A stretch of 64,000 bases of DNA from Arcticimaribacter sp002477625 (GCA_943846665.1 OX044358.1:1984001-2048000); one strand, 5' to 3'; counted from the first letter of the stretch, positions 35,879 through 44,110 are shown. Numbers and translations are program-made. The notes: generated by a model not told the origin, from the letters alone.

Positions 35879-36054
35879 TCAATCCTATTTCTATCAACTT
35901 GAAATTCGTTGTTTTGCTTAATTAAAGTAGGGGTTAGTTTTTTTTCGAATCTCGAAAAATTTCTTTTCTTTTTTAAAAAATTAGCACCAAAGAACTTGGA
36001 TAGATCCCACAAAAGTGAGATCCTATAGGATAGGAGTAGGTGTAGCTTTTTCAT
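35875..36054 (-). CDS. Short basic ORF after the duplicated leader
   Basis: 59 residues starting at ATG 36054, hydrophobic at first (MKKLHLLLSYRISLLWDL) and then strongly basic (NFLKKKRNFSRFEKKL). I do not recognise it. It follows the duplicated promoter-leader unit directly, and its TGA overlaps the ATG of the next membrane-protein gene. It may be a small regulatory or coupling peptide, or a degraded gene. Part of it is covered by an inverted repeat (GATCCCAC/GTGAGATC, 36003-36022). Confidence 0.4.
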   Translation of the reverse strand: MKKLHLLLSYRISLLWDLSKFFGANFLKKKRNFSRFEKKLTPTLIKQNNEFQVDRNRIE

Positions 36055-36106
36055 GGTATTGATACAGATTTGGGTTCTGTTTTTCAAATATAATAAAAAT
36101 AATAAA
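36051..36106 (-). promoter_or_regulatory. Duplicated promoter-leader unit, copy A
   Basis: On the minus strand: a perfect -7 box TATATTTG (36092-36085), then a leader holding ACAGA-ACCCAAA-TCTGT (36080-36064, a 5-bp perfect hairpin), then ACC-ATGA at the start of a short ORF. Copy B near 44111-44165 shares the box, AACAGnnCCCAAATCTGT, the spacing to ACCATGA and the flanking TTTATTA. The copies differ by a 3-base indel and scattered changes. Confidence 0.55.
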
Positions 36107-36115
36107 CCGCTTATA

Positions 36116-36253
36116 ATGAAGTTTTTAATTTTTATTATTGAAGAGAAAAGGGCGTTTTATTGGTTCTTGATTATAACCATGATTTTACCCTTTGGTTGTT
36201 GGATATATCGAGTTAAATCCTCCTTGTTTGTATCCGTGTATGAATTGGTTTGA
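36116..36253 (+). CDS. Possible 45-residue membrane peptide
   Basis: An ATG at 36116 opens a 45-codon frame with one hydrophobic stretch (YWFLIITMILPFGCWIY). It has no recognised family and no good promoter, and it lies in a low-complexity AT-rich gap. It may be chance; recorded because nothing else explains the segment. Confidence 0.2.
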   Translation: MKFLIFIIEEKRAFYWFLIITMILPFGCWIYRVKSSLFVSVYELV

Positions 36254-36660
36254 AAATAATTTCTTCCCTTTTAAGGTTCTCTTACAGGAATAATTTCACT
36301 CTCTTTTAATTGGGATTGCACTTGGTTTAATGGTAAGAATTGTATTAATTTTGAACAAGAGCTTTTATAACGTACATTTCTTGAAGATCGAGGATTAAAG
36401 TAGCAGACTTCATGAAATAAAAACGACTCTAGCAGAGGTGTTGTCTTTTTTAAAAGAGCCGTGATTTAAAAAAACGTGACCGAATACTTTTTTGAATTTG
36501 ATGTTCAAATAATAATACGGTTGTTAGAAATAAAAAATAGAATGATTAATTTTAATTTAATATCCGAAAAGAGGGGTTTATAAAGAATTTAGATAGTTTT
36601 ATCCAATTGTTCAATTAAACCCAAAACAAACCAATACACTAAATACTAAAAATAAAAATT
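36254..36660. other. 407-base gap before carbonic anhydrase, no gene seen
   Basis: AT-rich and without a supported frame on either strand. It must hold the carbonic anhydrase promoter, but I find no clean TAnnTTTG at the expected place. The 60 bases before the ATG are A-rich (CCAATACACTAAATACTAAAAATAAAAATT), typical of a Bacteroidota translation enhancer region without a Shine-Dalgarno. A short imperfect hairpin lies around 36431-36465. Confidence 0.5.
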
Positions 36661-37290
36661 ATGAATGCACATACAAAAGAAACACAAGATTTAATGACAC
36701 CTAGCTCAGCTTTAGCGGCTTTGAAGGCGGGGAATGATAGATTCTTAAAAGGGAATCAAGTTGCTAGAAACCTAAATCAACAGGTAGATGAAACCAGTGG
36801 AGGACAATTTCCTTTTGCTACCGTTTTGCATTGTATCGATTCCCGTGTATCGGCTGAGCATATATTCGATCAGGGGATTGGCGATTTATTCAGCATTCGA
36901 ATTGCAGGAAACTTTGTAAACGAAGATATTTTAGGGAGCATGGAATTTGCTTGTAAACTAGCGGGCACCAAGGTTCTTGTGGTACTTGGGCACACGGCCT
37001 GTGGCGCAATCAAAGGAGCTTGTGATCATGCACGTTTGGGGAACCTTACTGCATTGATCAATAAACTGGAGCCAGCAGTAGAGGCGGTTGATGCTCCTGC
37101 AGAAGCAGATTTAAGAAATTCATCGAACAGTGATTTTGTCAATGCAGTTGCTGCTAAGAATGTGCTGATGACCATCGATAATATCCGAAGCCAAAGCCCT
37201 ATTCTAAAAGAAATGGAAGCAGATGGTGCTATTCAAATCGTTGGGGGTATGTACAATATCGCAACAGGAAATGTCAATTTCTATGAATAA
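36661..37290 (+). CDS. can: Beta-class carbonic anhydrase
   Basis: Interconverts CO2 and bicarbonate. 209 residues. Zinc-site motifs are complete: Cys and Asp-x-Arg in HCIDSRVSAEHIFDQGIGDLF and His-x-x-Cys in LGHTACGAIKGA. No signal peptide, so cytoplasmic. Its last 8 bases overlap the start of the DUF2490 gene (ATGAATAA), indicating an operon of two. Bicarbonate from this enzyme could feed AccA and PyrB in the same window, but the context does not prove it. Confidence 0.95.
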   Translation: MNAHTKETQDLMTPSSALAALKAGNDRFLKGNQVARNLNQQVDETSGGQFPFATVLHCIDSRVSAEHIFDQGIGDLFSIRIAGNFVNEDILGSMEFACKLAGTKVLVVLGHTACGAIKGACDHARLGNLTALINKLEPAVEAVDAPAEADLRNSSNSDFVNAVAAKNVLMTIDNIRSQSPILKEMEADGAIQIVGGMYNIATGNVNFYE

Positions 37291-37978
37291 GAAACTAAGT
37301 GTATTGATGGCAGCATTAGCGTTTATGCTCATGCTGCCTACTTTAACCCAGGCTCAAGACAGTGATTTTGGGAATTGGTTGATTTATATAGGAAGTAAAA
37401 AACTGAATAGCAAGTGGAACCTGCACCATGAAATTCAATACCGAAACTACAACGCCATAGGCGACCTAGAACAACTGTTGTTGCGAACGGGAATAGGCTA
37501 TAACCTCACCGAAAACAACAACAACTTACTTTTGGGGTACGGTTTTATTGCATCGGAGAATTATGTGGGCGACAGCGATGAAAAAAATACGGTAAACGAA
37601 CATCGAATTTTTCAGCAGTTTACAGCCAAACAAAAGCTAGGCGCAATAGGATTGACCCACCGCTATCGTTTTGAACAACGTTTTGTTGAATCAGATTTCA
37701 AAGCGCGTTTGCGTTACTTTTTAGCCCTTAAAATCCCTTTTGCCAAAGCAAAGAAAGTGGAAGAGGGAGAAGAGCATCAGCCCTCTAAATTTTATCTATC
37801 TGCCTATAACGAGGTATTTCTAAATACCCAATCTTCTGTGTTCGATCGCAACCGAGTTTATGGTGGTTTGGGTTACCAGCTGAATAAAAATGTACGCATC
37901 GAAGCGGGTTATATGAATCAAATTTTTGAAGCCAGCAGTAGGGATCAGTTCAACCTGATCACCTTTGTGAATTTCTAA
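37283..37978 (+). CDS. DUF2490 outer-membrane beta-barrel protein
   Basis: 231 residues from ATG 37283 (another in-frame ATG is 12 bases upstream). A signal peptide ends LPTLTQAQ. The mature part has many alternating short strands with aromatic girdles (WNLHHEIQYRNYN, LLGYGFIAS, RYRFEQRF, YFLALKIPF) and ends in an aromatic residue (LITFVNF), as outer-membrane barrels do. It matches DUF2490, function unknown. Coupled to carbonic anhydrase by overlap. Confidence 0.85.
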   Translation: MNKKLSVLMAALAFMLMLPTLTQAQDSDFGNWLIYIGSKKLNSKWNLHHEIQYRNYNAIGDLEQLLLRTGIGYNLTENNNNLLLGYGFIASENYVGDSDEKNTVNEHRIFQQFTAKQKLGAIGLTHRYRFEQRFVESDFKARLRYFLALKIPFAKAKKVEEGEEHQPSKFYLSAYNEVFLNTQSSVFDRNRVYGGLGYQLNKNVRIEAGYMNQIFEASSRDQFNLITFVNF

Positions 37979-38065
37979 ATCCGTATCTTTTTTAGAAATT
38001 TGTTGTACTTTTTTATGGAATAAAAGTGGTGAAAATACTATTTTCACATCAGTAATTATAGTCTG

Positions 38066-38099
38066 TTGATGACGTTTATAAATTCTTTAACGTCATCAA
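38066..38099. repeat. 11-bp perfect inverted repeat, operator-like
   Basis: TTGATGACGTT (38066-38076) and AACGTCATCAA (38089-38099) are perfect reverse complements separated by 12 bases. There is no T run after it, so it is not an ordinary terminator. It lies between the DUF2490 stop and the remnant at 38148. It could be an operator for the lost gene or an RNA hairpin. Confidence 0.6.
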
Positions 38100-38147
38100 T
38101 AGTATTGTATCGTATCTGTTTAATAATAAATTTTAAATTTTTTTGTC

Positions 38148-38231
38148 ATGAAAAAAAATATTCGATTTGCTATTGCACTCCTTTTTTTCACCTTTACACT
38201 TTACTCTCAAACTAAGCTTCTGATCTTATAG
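38148..38231 (+). pseudogene. Signal-peptide-only remnant of an exported protein
   Basis: ATG 38148 opens a 27-codon frame, MKKNIRFAIALLFFTFTLYSQ plus six residues, ending at TAG. The first 21 residues are a textbook Sec signal peptide (basic start, hydrophobic core, cleavage after a Y-S-Q motif common in Flavobacteriia), but the mature protein is missing. Downstream DNA up to 38322 shows no continuation in any frame. Most likely the stub left by a deletion. Confidence 0.6.
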
Positions 38232-38322
38232 AACATGGTTTTTACCACAGAGGAGATACAGCCACCTTCTGTGCATTTGAATCGAGCACTACTTTTTTAA
38301 GGGATAGGTGCTTTTTACAAGG

Positions 38323-40164
38323 TCAAAGGCTTGCAGCAAACTGTGAGAATACCTGTTTGTGTAGTTCAAGGTTCAGCTTGGGCGACATGGATACACGAAC
38401 GATATAATCCTTGTCACCTTCTTTGGTGGTGCCTTGTGTAGAAGTAGCCGGAACGGTCCAATAACAACCCTTGAGTTGTCCATAACTCACACAAAACTTA
38501 CTTTCGTTTGGGATTTCAGTAATCATCAAATGGATCAACTTGAGATTCAGCGCACGCTTATGTGCTTCTTTTTCTTCGGCTGTATGGCCTTGGGTGGGTA
38601 GGTCTAGGGAAAACACAGAAGGGGTAAAGCCTAAGTGGGCCAGCTCTTTTGAAACAAAATTTATTTTTGCACTGGGTAGTGTTTTGTGGATGTGGTTTAC
38701 AAAGGCACGGGTGTTCCGATATGCCTCCAGAATTCGTTGCTTCATCGAAGGCATTTGTGCTGCCAAAAATTCCATCTGAAGTGGGGTTGCTTCGTTATCG
38801 CAGAGTTGGAGGTGTAGCTCTATTTTTTCCATCAAAGCTGCTGTTGTTGTATTTCCAATGCAGTAACCTGCGGTACAGAGTCCACCACTTGGAAATTTTG
38901 AACCACTCACATAGGAAATGGTTCGAACGGAAGCCAGTACAGCACCCGTTCCTAAAAAGTGAAGGTTGGGACAAAAGGTCTGGTCTAAAATAAATACGGG
39001 ATCAATTGCAGTTGCGCCAGTTGGGGTGGTGCGCACCTTACTCAAAACCACTTTTAGCTCATCCAAATCGGGAACTTCAACTCGGGGGTTGGTTGGGATT
39101 TCTGCGATGATATAGGGAACTGCATCTTGGGCAGCAAGTTCTTCTAGAATGGTATCGATACTCCGCACCATATCGTTACCACCGTCTACGGGCAAATCGA
39201 CTACTGCCACATTGTCGATGCAGGCAGCAACGCGCCGGGCTTGATCGTTGGTGCCGCCGTAACAGTTGGGTGGCACAATGAATTTGATGTCTTTTCCTTT
39301 ATGGTTTTCTTGTGCATCGTGAATAAGTCCCATCATGATGGCATATTGGATGGATAGCCCACTCGAACCAACAACGGCTTTTGTCATGGAACCCGTAATG
39401 CCTGCAATGGCCTCCAGAACCTTTGTTTTATTTGCTTCAAGATTGTCATGGGTTTCAGCAGAAGGTTGCTTTATAAGGCTTCTGAGGATCGTTAGGCAAT
39501 TGGCAGGAGTCATGGCAATGGTCTCCCGTCTGCGTACATGTTGAATTTCTGAAATATAAGATGCCTGCTGTGACCCATTGACCAATACGACACTCCCAAG
39601 TTGGGGATGCCGGTTGATCAAAAAATCAATATTGGCCTTGAGTTCCAAACTATTGAGATCGGCTTGTTGCGTAATGAAAAGTGTACTGCCATCAAATGCA
39701 GCAACAGCATTTGCCGTATCTACCTTTTGTAATTCAAATTGATAGCCGTATATCCGTTGTAATATTTTTGGATCAAAAGAATCGGGTAGCGGGTCTGTAT
39801 ATAAGATTCGGGTGTTTTTGTTTTCCAATAAATTCTTTCTGAGAACAGCAAGAATAGGAGCTGTACTAGACGAAAAACTAATGACATGCTCTGTTTTTAG
39901 TTCTAACATTTTTGCAATAGTCCATTCCAAGACACAAGATAGGGGATGCCCCAACCGAATATAGTCGTAGGCAGTTGGAAGCTCGCTTAGCGCTGAAGTT
40001 TTGTAATTGTTAGCATGGAATAAGACTTCAAGTTGTTCTGAAAACTGTGTTTTCGCCAACTGTTCGTCGTATACATCAAGACGGTGCGTTGTAAGTTTGA
40101 CCCAGTCCGTCGGTAGATGAACGAGTACGTTTTTAATATAATCTAGTATTTTATTGCCCCCCAT
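38323..40164 (-). CDS. PLP-dependent enzyme of the Cys/Met-metabolism fold, with duplicated N-terminal half
   Basis: 613 residues, about 200 more than cystathionine gamma-synthase/beta-lyase relatives. The C-terminal 350 residues form a complete fold: GSSGLSIQYA (266-275), CYGGTND (301-307), AEIPTNPRVEVPDL (354-367), Asp394 in LDQTF for the pyridine nitrogen and Schiff-base Lys423 in SYVSGSKFPSGG. Residues 68-250 look like a second, worn copy: YIRLGHPLSCVLEWTIAKML and SFSSSTAPILAVLR resemble the family's Y-R-x-x-NPT and SSGMAA segments, and MTPANCLTILRSL its SPF-x-x-W-LL-RGL segment; it has no Lys. Probably an active lyase or transferase with sulfur amino acids; substrate unknown. Monocistronic. 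Confidence 0.8.
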   Translation of the reverse strand: MGGNKILDYIKNVLVHLPTDWVKLTTHRLDVYDEQLAKTQFSEQLEVLFHANNYKTSALSELPTAYDYIRLGHPLSCVLEWTIAKMLELKTEHVISFSSSTAPILAVLRKNLLENKNTRILYTDPLPDSFDPKILQRIYGYQFELQKVDTANAVAAFDGSTLFITQQADLNSLELKANIDFLINRHPQLGSVVLVNGSQQASYISEIQHVRRRETIAMTPANCLTILRSLIKQPSAETHDNLEANKTKVLEAIAGITGSMTKAVVGSSGLSIQYAIMMGLIHDAQENHKGKDIKFIVPPNCYGGTNDQARRVAACIDNVAVVDLPVDGGNDMVRSIDTILEELAAQDAVPYIIAEIPTNPRVEVPDLDELKVVLSKVRTTPTGATAIDPVFILDQTFCPNLHFLGTGAVLASVRTISYVSGSKFPSGGLCTAGYCIGNTTTAALMEKIELHLQLCDNEATPLQMEFLAAQMPSMKQRILEAYRNTRAFVNHIHKTLPSAKINFVSKELAHLGFTPSVFSLDLPTQGHTAEEKEAHKRALNLKLIHLMITEIPNESKFCVSYGQLKGCYWTVPATSTQGTTKEGDKDYIVRVSMSPKLNLELHKQVFSQFAASL

Positions 40165-40370
40165 ATTGTTCCCTTTATTTCAGTCCGAAATATACATCAA
40201 TTATCTTTTTTTAAAGGGGAAGCTAGCCTTTTGTTGGTTACAATTTTTGGTCTTAATATTAAAACCATGGGAGTGGGTTGTGCCGCTGGAAGGGGGTTTG
40301 TATCCAAACTGCGGTTTCAACTATTTTGGATAATAATCGATGATAAGGAGGCTCGTTTGATGTTCTTCGT

Positions 40371-40378
40371 TAAATTTG
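40371..40378 (+). promoter_or_regulatory. -7 box that fixes the FAD dehydrogenase start (TAAATTTG)
   Basis: A perfect TAnnTTTG ending 5 bases before ATG 40384. It implies a leaderless transcript starting at that ATG and rules out the longer reading frame that opens at 40231. Confidence 0.5.
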
Positions 40379-40383
40379 CGCTG

Positions 40384-41946
40384 ATGAGTACACTGATACA
40401 AATTTCTATTTTACCCCATGAGCAAGAGGACGAGGCGATGCTGCTCAATTTGGGATTAGAAAAAGCAAAGATTCTAAAAAAAGATGTTCGTGATTGGCGC
40501 ATCCGAAAGCGTTCAATTGACGCTAGAAGAGCACCTGTCAAACTGAACCTTCAGCTTGAAATTTGGTTAGCAAATGACGAAAGAAAAGGGATTCATCCTT
40601 TTGTTCCACAAAAAGTTTCGGATGCAAAAAGAATAGCCATTATTGGTATGGGACCAGCGGGAATGTACGCAGCCCTTCGGGCGATTGAAGGAGGATTTAA
40701 ACCCATTGTTTTTGAAAGAGGAAAAGATGTGCGTGCACGAAGAAGGGATCTTGCTAAAATAACAAAGGAACAAAATGTAAACCCAGAGTCGAATTACTGT
40801 TATGGTGAGGGGGGTGCTGGAACTTTTTCGGATGGAAAGCTATACACACGATCAAAAAAGCGAGGTAATGTCCTCAAAGCAATGGAATGGTTGGTGTATT
40901 TTGGTGCAGATGCTGATATTCTGGTCGATGCCCATCCGCATATTGGAACCAACAAGCTTCCCAAGATCATCAGCACCATGCGGGATGCCATTATTGAGGC
41001 TGGGGGAGAGGTGCATTTCAATTCTAAACTCACCGACATTTGGGTTGAAGATAAACAAGTTCATTCCCTTCAAATAAATAAGGATCAGTGGCACGAGTTT
41101 GACGATGTTGTATTGGCAACAGGTCATTCAGCTCGGGATATATACTATCTGCTTCACGCAAAAAACATAAAGATCGAGGCCAAGCCTTTCGCAATTGGTG
41201 TTCGTGTAGAGCATCAGCAAGAACTCATCGATAAGATTCAGTACCATGGAGATGATCACAACCCCTATTTGCCGCCCGCTTCCTATAGTTTGGTGGAACA
41301 GGTAGACGGCATGGGTGTCTACTCATTTTGTATGTGTCCGGGTGGAATAATAGCCCCCTGCGCTACAGAACCTGGTGAGGTGGTTACGAATGGTTGGAGT
41401 CCAAGCAAACGAAACAATCCCTATTCCAATTCAGGAATTGTGGTTAGTGTAGCACCCAAAGACCTTCCAAATTATAAAGAAGACGATCCTTTTGTAAGTC
41501 TGAATTTTCAAAAATCAGTTGAAAAAAGCTGTTGGGAAGCGGCGGGGAGAACACAACGAGTTCCAGCACAACGTTTGTTGGATTTTATTGAAGGAAAGCT
41601 GTCCAAAGACTTTCCTAAAACCTCCTACCACCCCGGAATTGCAAGTGTCGATTTGAATGAAGTTTTACCCCTGATGCTTTCGAAGCGACTCAAGAAAGCT
41701 TTTGTAGCCTTTGGTAAAAAGATGAAAGGCTATGCAACCAATGAAGCGGTGATTCATGCACCCGAATCGCGTACGTCTGCTCCTGTTCTTATTCCCAGAA
41801 ACGATACGACCTTGTCTCATGAAGATGTTGCAGGTTTATATCCCTGCGGAGAAGGCGCTGGCTATGCCGGCGGCATTATGTCGGCTGCAATAGATGGTAT
41901 CAACTGTGTCGATGCTGTCTTGAAAAAGCACGGGGTTTTGGACTAA
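40384..41946 (+). CDS. FAD-dependent dehydrogenase (COG2509-like)
   Basis: 520 residues from ATG 40384. A small N-terminal domain (HEQEDEAMLLNLGLEKAKI to about 85) precedes a Rossmann FAD-binding motif IAIIGMGPAGMYAALRAIEGG, then GEGGAGTFSDGKLYTR, VLATGHSARDIYYLL, and the C-terminal FAD contact YPCGEGAGYAGGIMSAAIDG. This is the layout of uncharacterised FAD-dependent dehydrogenases related to electron-transfer flavoprotein-like oxidoreductases. Substrate unknown. Neighbours give no clue. Confidence 0.9.
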   Translation: MSTLIQISILPHEQEDEAMLLNLGLEKAKILKKDVRDWRIRKRSIDARRAPVKLNLQLEIWLANDERKGIHPFVPQKVSDAKRIAIIGMGPAGMYAALRAIEGGFKPIVFERGKDVRARRRDLAKITKEQNVNPESNYCYGEGGAGTFSDGKLYTRSKKRGNVLKAMEWLVYFGADADILVDAHPHIGTNKLPKIISTMRDAIIEAGGEVHFNSKLTDIWVEDKQVHSLQINKDQWHEFDDVVLATGHSARDIYYLLHAKNIKIEAKPFAIGVRVEHQQELIDKIQYHGDDHNPYLPPASYSLVEQVDGMGVYSFCMCPGGIIAPCATEPGEVVTNGWSPSKRNNPYSNSGIVVSVAPKDLPNYKEDDPFVSLNFQKSVEKSCWEAAGRTQRVPAQRLLDFIEGKLSKDFPKTSYHPGIASVDLNEVLPLMLSKRLKKAFVAFGKKMKGYATNEAVIHAPESRTSAPVLIPRNDTTLSHEDVAGLYPCGEGAGYAGGIMSAAIDGINCVDAVLKKHGVLD

Positions 41947-42054
41947 TTTTTAACTGGTTGAACTCTTTTGAATCGAGGCTTAGAAGCTCTTTCCCAATAG
42001 AAGTTCATTGGTTTCACTCTCAGAATCATCACCTCTGCTTGTTTTGAAGAGGTT

Positions 42055-42432
42055 CTATTTCTTTTCTACCCGCAATATTTTTTCCATTTTACGACCTCTG
42101 GCCAATTCATCAATCAGCTTTTCCATTTGCCTGCATTGTTTGTACAATTCAAATTCTTCTGCAATTTCCTCAATGCGATAACCACAAACGACTCCTTTGA
42201 TCAAGTGGGCGTTGGGATGTATTTTTGCTTTTTTAAAAAAAGTTCCAAAAGTTACTTTTTCATCAATAAGGGTTTGAATGGCCTTTTGATCAAAGCCAGT
42301 AAACCATTCGATTACTTGGTTGAGTTCTTCTTTTGTTTTACCATTTTTCTCCAACCGATTCAAGTAGAGCGGATAAATAGAGGCAAATACCATATTGGCT
42401 ACCTTTTCGTTTTTTTCGGGGGTTACGTTCAT
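42055..42432 (-). CDS. DUF2200 family protein
   Basis: 125 residues, mostly helical and soluble. FASIYPLYLNRLEKNGKTKEELNQVIEWFTGF and VCGYRIEEIAEEF match DUF2200, a sporadically distributed family of unknown function. Monocistronic; the 3' neighbour is the convergent FAD dehydrogenase gene. Confidence 0.85.
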   Translation of the reverse strand: MNVTPEKNEKVANMVFASIYPLYLNRLEKNGKTKEELNQVIEWFTGFDQKAIQTLIDEKVTFGTFFKKAKIHPNAHLIKGVVCGYRIEEIAEEFELYKQCRQMEKLIDELARGRKMEKILRVEKK

Positions 42433-42640
42433 TTTTGGTTGATTTGGAACTAGGGGGTTAGTGTATTCTATTTTTGTGTCTACTGGAATTTTTATGAAAT
42501 AAAAATAGGAAAAAGTTTCAATCCATCAACCCCAACATTCTGGAGTAAATGTACAAAACTTAAAATTATCAGATCACCCAGTTGGGTATATGGGTGTTAC
42601 AGCCTGGGTTTATTAAAGCCCATAAATCATTCGACTTCCC

Positions 42641-43885
42641 TTACTTTTTTCTGAAATTTTGAATTTCTAAATAGGTTAATGAACGCCAAAGCCATTCCAA
42701 CGGTCCGTACAAAAAGTATTTAAGCCAATATTTACTCATAATGGCCTGTACTATATAAATTATTATTCCTAAAAAGAACAATGAAGCTGCACCCCAGACA
42801 CTAAAAATTGCTCCCAAAGCCCAGGGAGAAAAGAGTAAACAACCAAGCATTCCTTGGATGATGTAATTTGATAATCCTGTGCGCCCGAAGGGAGATAAAG
42901 CCTCGAGGTATTGTCCTATTCTCTTGGATTGATAAAGTAATATGAAGCCCATGGTTAATGCTCCTGAGGATATTACAAGACTGACATCATCAAGTGCTTT
43001 CGCAAAAAGTAGGGCAGAAGAAAGGATTACACCGTCTGCTCTGAAAAAGACACGGAAATTTTGTGGTGGAAGCGCGTTCTTTAGAGCGATTAGAAGAATA
43101 GTCGCCAAAAGGAGTCCACCAAAAAGCTTTAAATTTCTTTTTTTCTGGAGGTCAAGCTTTTCAAAGAAACGAATTCGACCCAGAAAAAAGCCAAATAAAA
43201 ACAGTGAAAAGGTAATGTAACCACGCCCAAAATAACTGAATTGATATCGTAACTTACCCAGAAACCGCTCTTGATAATTGTATTTAGCCGAGTTTATAAA
43301 AGACGGATTTGCGATGTGTTCCGGTATTTCTCTTGGCCGTTCGAAATTGGTTGGCTCTTCAGTATCTAATTTTTCTGTAGCTGTTTTGAGGTTGTGATTA
43401 ACAGACTGGATTAGCCTAGGTCCACCTAAAATAAGGAAGGAAACCAAAACCAATAAAACCCATTTTTTAACCTTGTATAGTGGAATCATCAACAGGCCAA
43501 AGAATGCATAGACAGAAATAATTTCAACATTGTAAAAGGAATGACACAAGATACCCAAAACCATCAGAATGATCATCCGCCAAACAAAACGTCCTCTAAA
43601 ATCGATGCCTTTTTTTGCTGCCCGATCCATTTGAATAAAAAAACTTAGACCAAAAAGCAAAGCAAAAATATTAATGAACCGACCCATTACAATGTTATAA
43701 CCAATCCATTGCATGACCTCATCCAGAGCAGGGAAACGCAGCAGTTCTTCTTCATAACTTCCAACACCAACTCCAAAACGCTGTAGGATGTGTATGATTA
43801 TTACTCCTAGTAATGCAAATCCTCTAAGAGAATCCAATATTGTTATTCGTTTAAGGGGAGATGATAAAGGAATGTTTTTAGCCAT
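42641..43885 (-). CDS. DUF418 family membrane protein
   Basis: 414 residues from ATG 43885; ATG 43924 is in frame and also possible (427 residues). About nine hydrophobic helices. The N-terminus ITILDSLRGFALLGVIIIHIL and the C-terminal SPFGRTGLSNYIIQGMLGCLLF plus PLEWLWRSLTYL are signatures of DUF418, an inner-membrane family related to acyltransferase-3 proteins; transport or modification of small molecules is suspected. It lies downstream of copy B of the duplicated leader and the 38-residue ORF. Confidence 0.88.
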   Translation of the reverse strand: MAKNIPLSSPLKRITILDSLRGFALLGVIIIHILQRFGVGVGSYEEELLRFPALDEVMQWIGYNIVMGRFINIFALLFGLSFFIQMDRAAKKGIDFRGRFVWRMIILMVLGILCHSFYNVEIISVYAFFGLLMIPLYKVKKWVLLVLVSFLILGGPRLIQSVNHNLKTATEKLDTEEPTNFERPREIPEHIANPSFINSAKYNYQERFLGKLRYQFSYFGRGYITFSLFLFGFFLGRIRFFEKLDLQKKRNLKLFGGLLLATILLIALKNALPPQNFRVFFRADGVILSSALLFAKALDDVSLVISSGALTMGFILLYQSKRIGQYLEALSPFGRTGLSNYIIQGMLGCLLFSPWALGAIFSVWGAASLFFLGIIIYIVQAIMSKYWLKYFLYGPLEWLWRSLTYLEIQNFRKK

Positions 43886-44110
43886 AGCAACCGTTTCAAA
43901 TTGGTAATGCCCAGCCAGGAGCATTTTTGTGTGTTCAATAATTAGTTTTGACTTTATTTTCTTGTAAAGGTTTAATTAGCAATCCTGTTTTGTAGGTTTA
44001 AAGGAGGGTACAAGCTTGTTCCCAATCCAAAAAAGAGGGCAGGGGATTGTGCTCCTCATAGAAGAAGATTTTATGATACGGCCACTTGCTGTGAATAGCG
44101 CTTAAGTAGG
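43886..44110. other. Gap between DUF418 gene and leader copy B
   Basis: Besides the 38-residue minus-strand frame (43998-44114), no gene is seen. The stretch just before the DUF418 gene is AT-rich and lacks an evident TAnnTTTG, in keeping with transcription reading through from leader copy B. Confidence 0.4.

Noticed and set aside
36064..36080. tRNA-Pro-like anticodon arm (5-bp stem, loop TTTGGGT)
   Set aside because: No acceptor, D or T arm can be built around it, and the second copy breaks the stem in that orientation. It is better explained as the leader of minus-strand transcripts.
40231..40383. 51-residue N-terminal extension of the FAD dehydrogenase
   Set aside because: It lies upstream of a perfect -7 box and has no family similarity.
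42560..42625. Inverted repeats ACCCA/TGGGT and GGGTTTATTAAAGCCC as a terminator of the DUF418 gene
   Set aside because: The stems are short, overlapping and lack a U tract on the minus strand.
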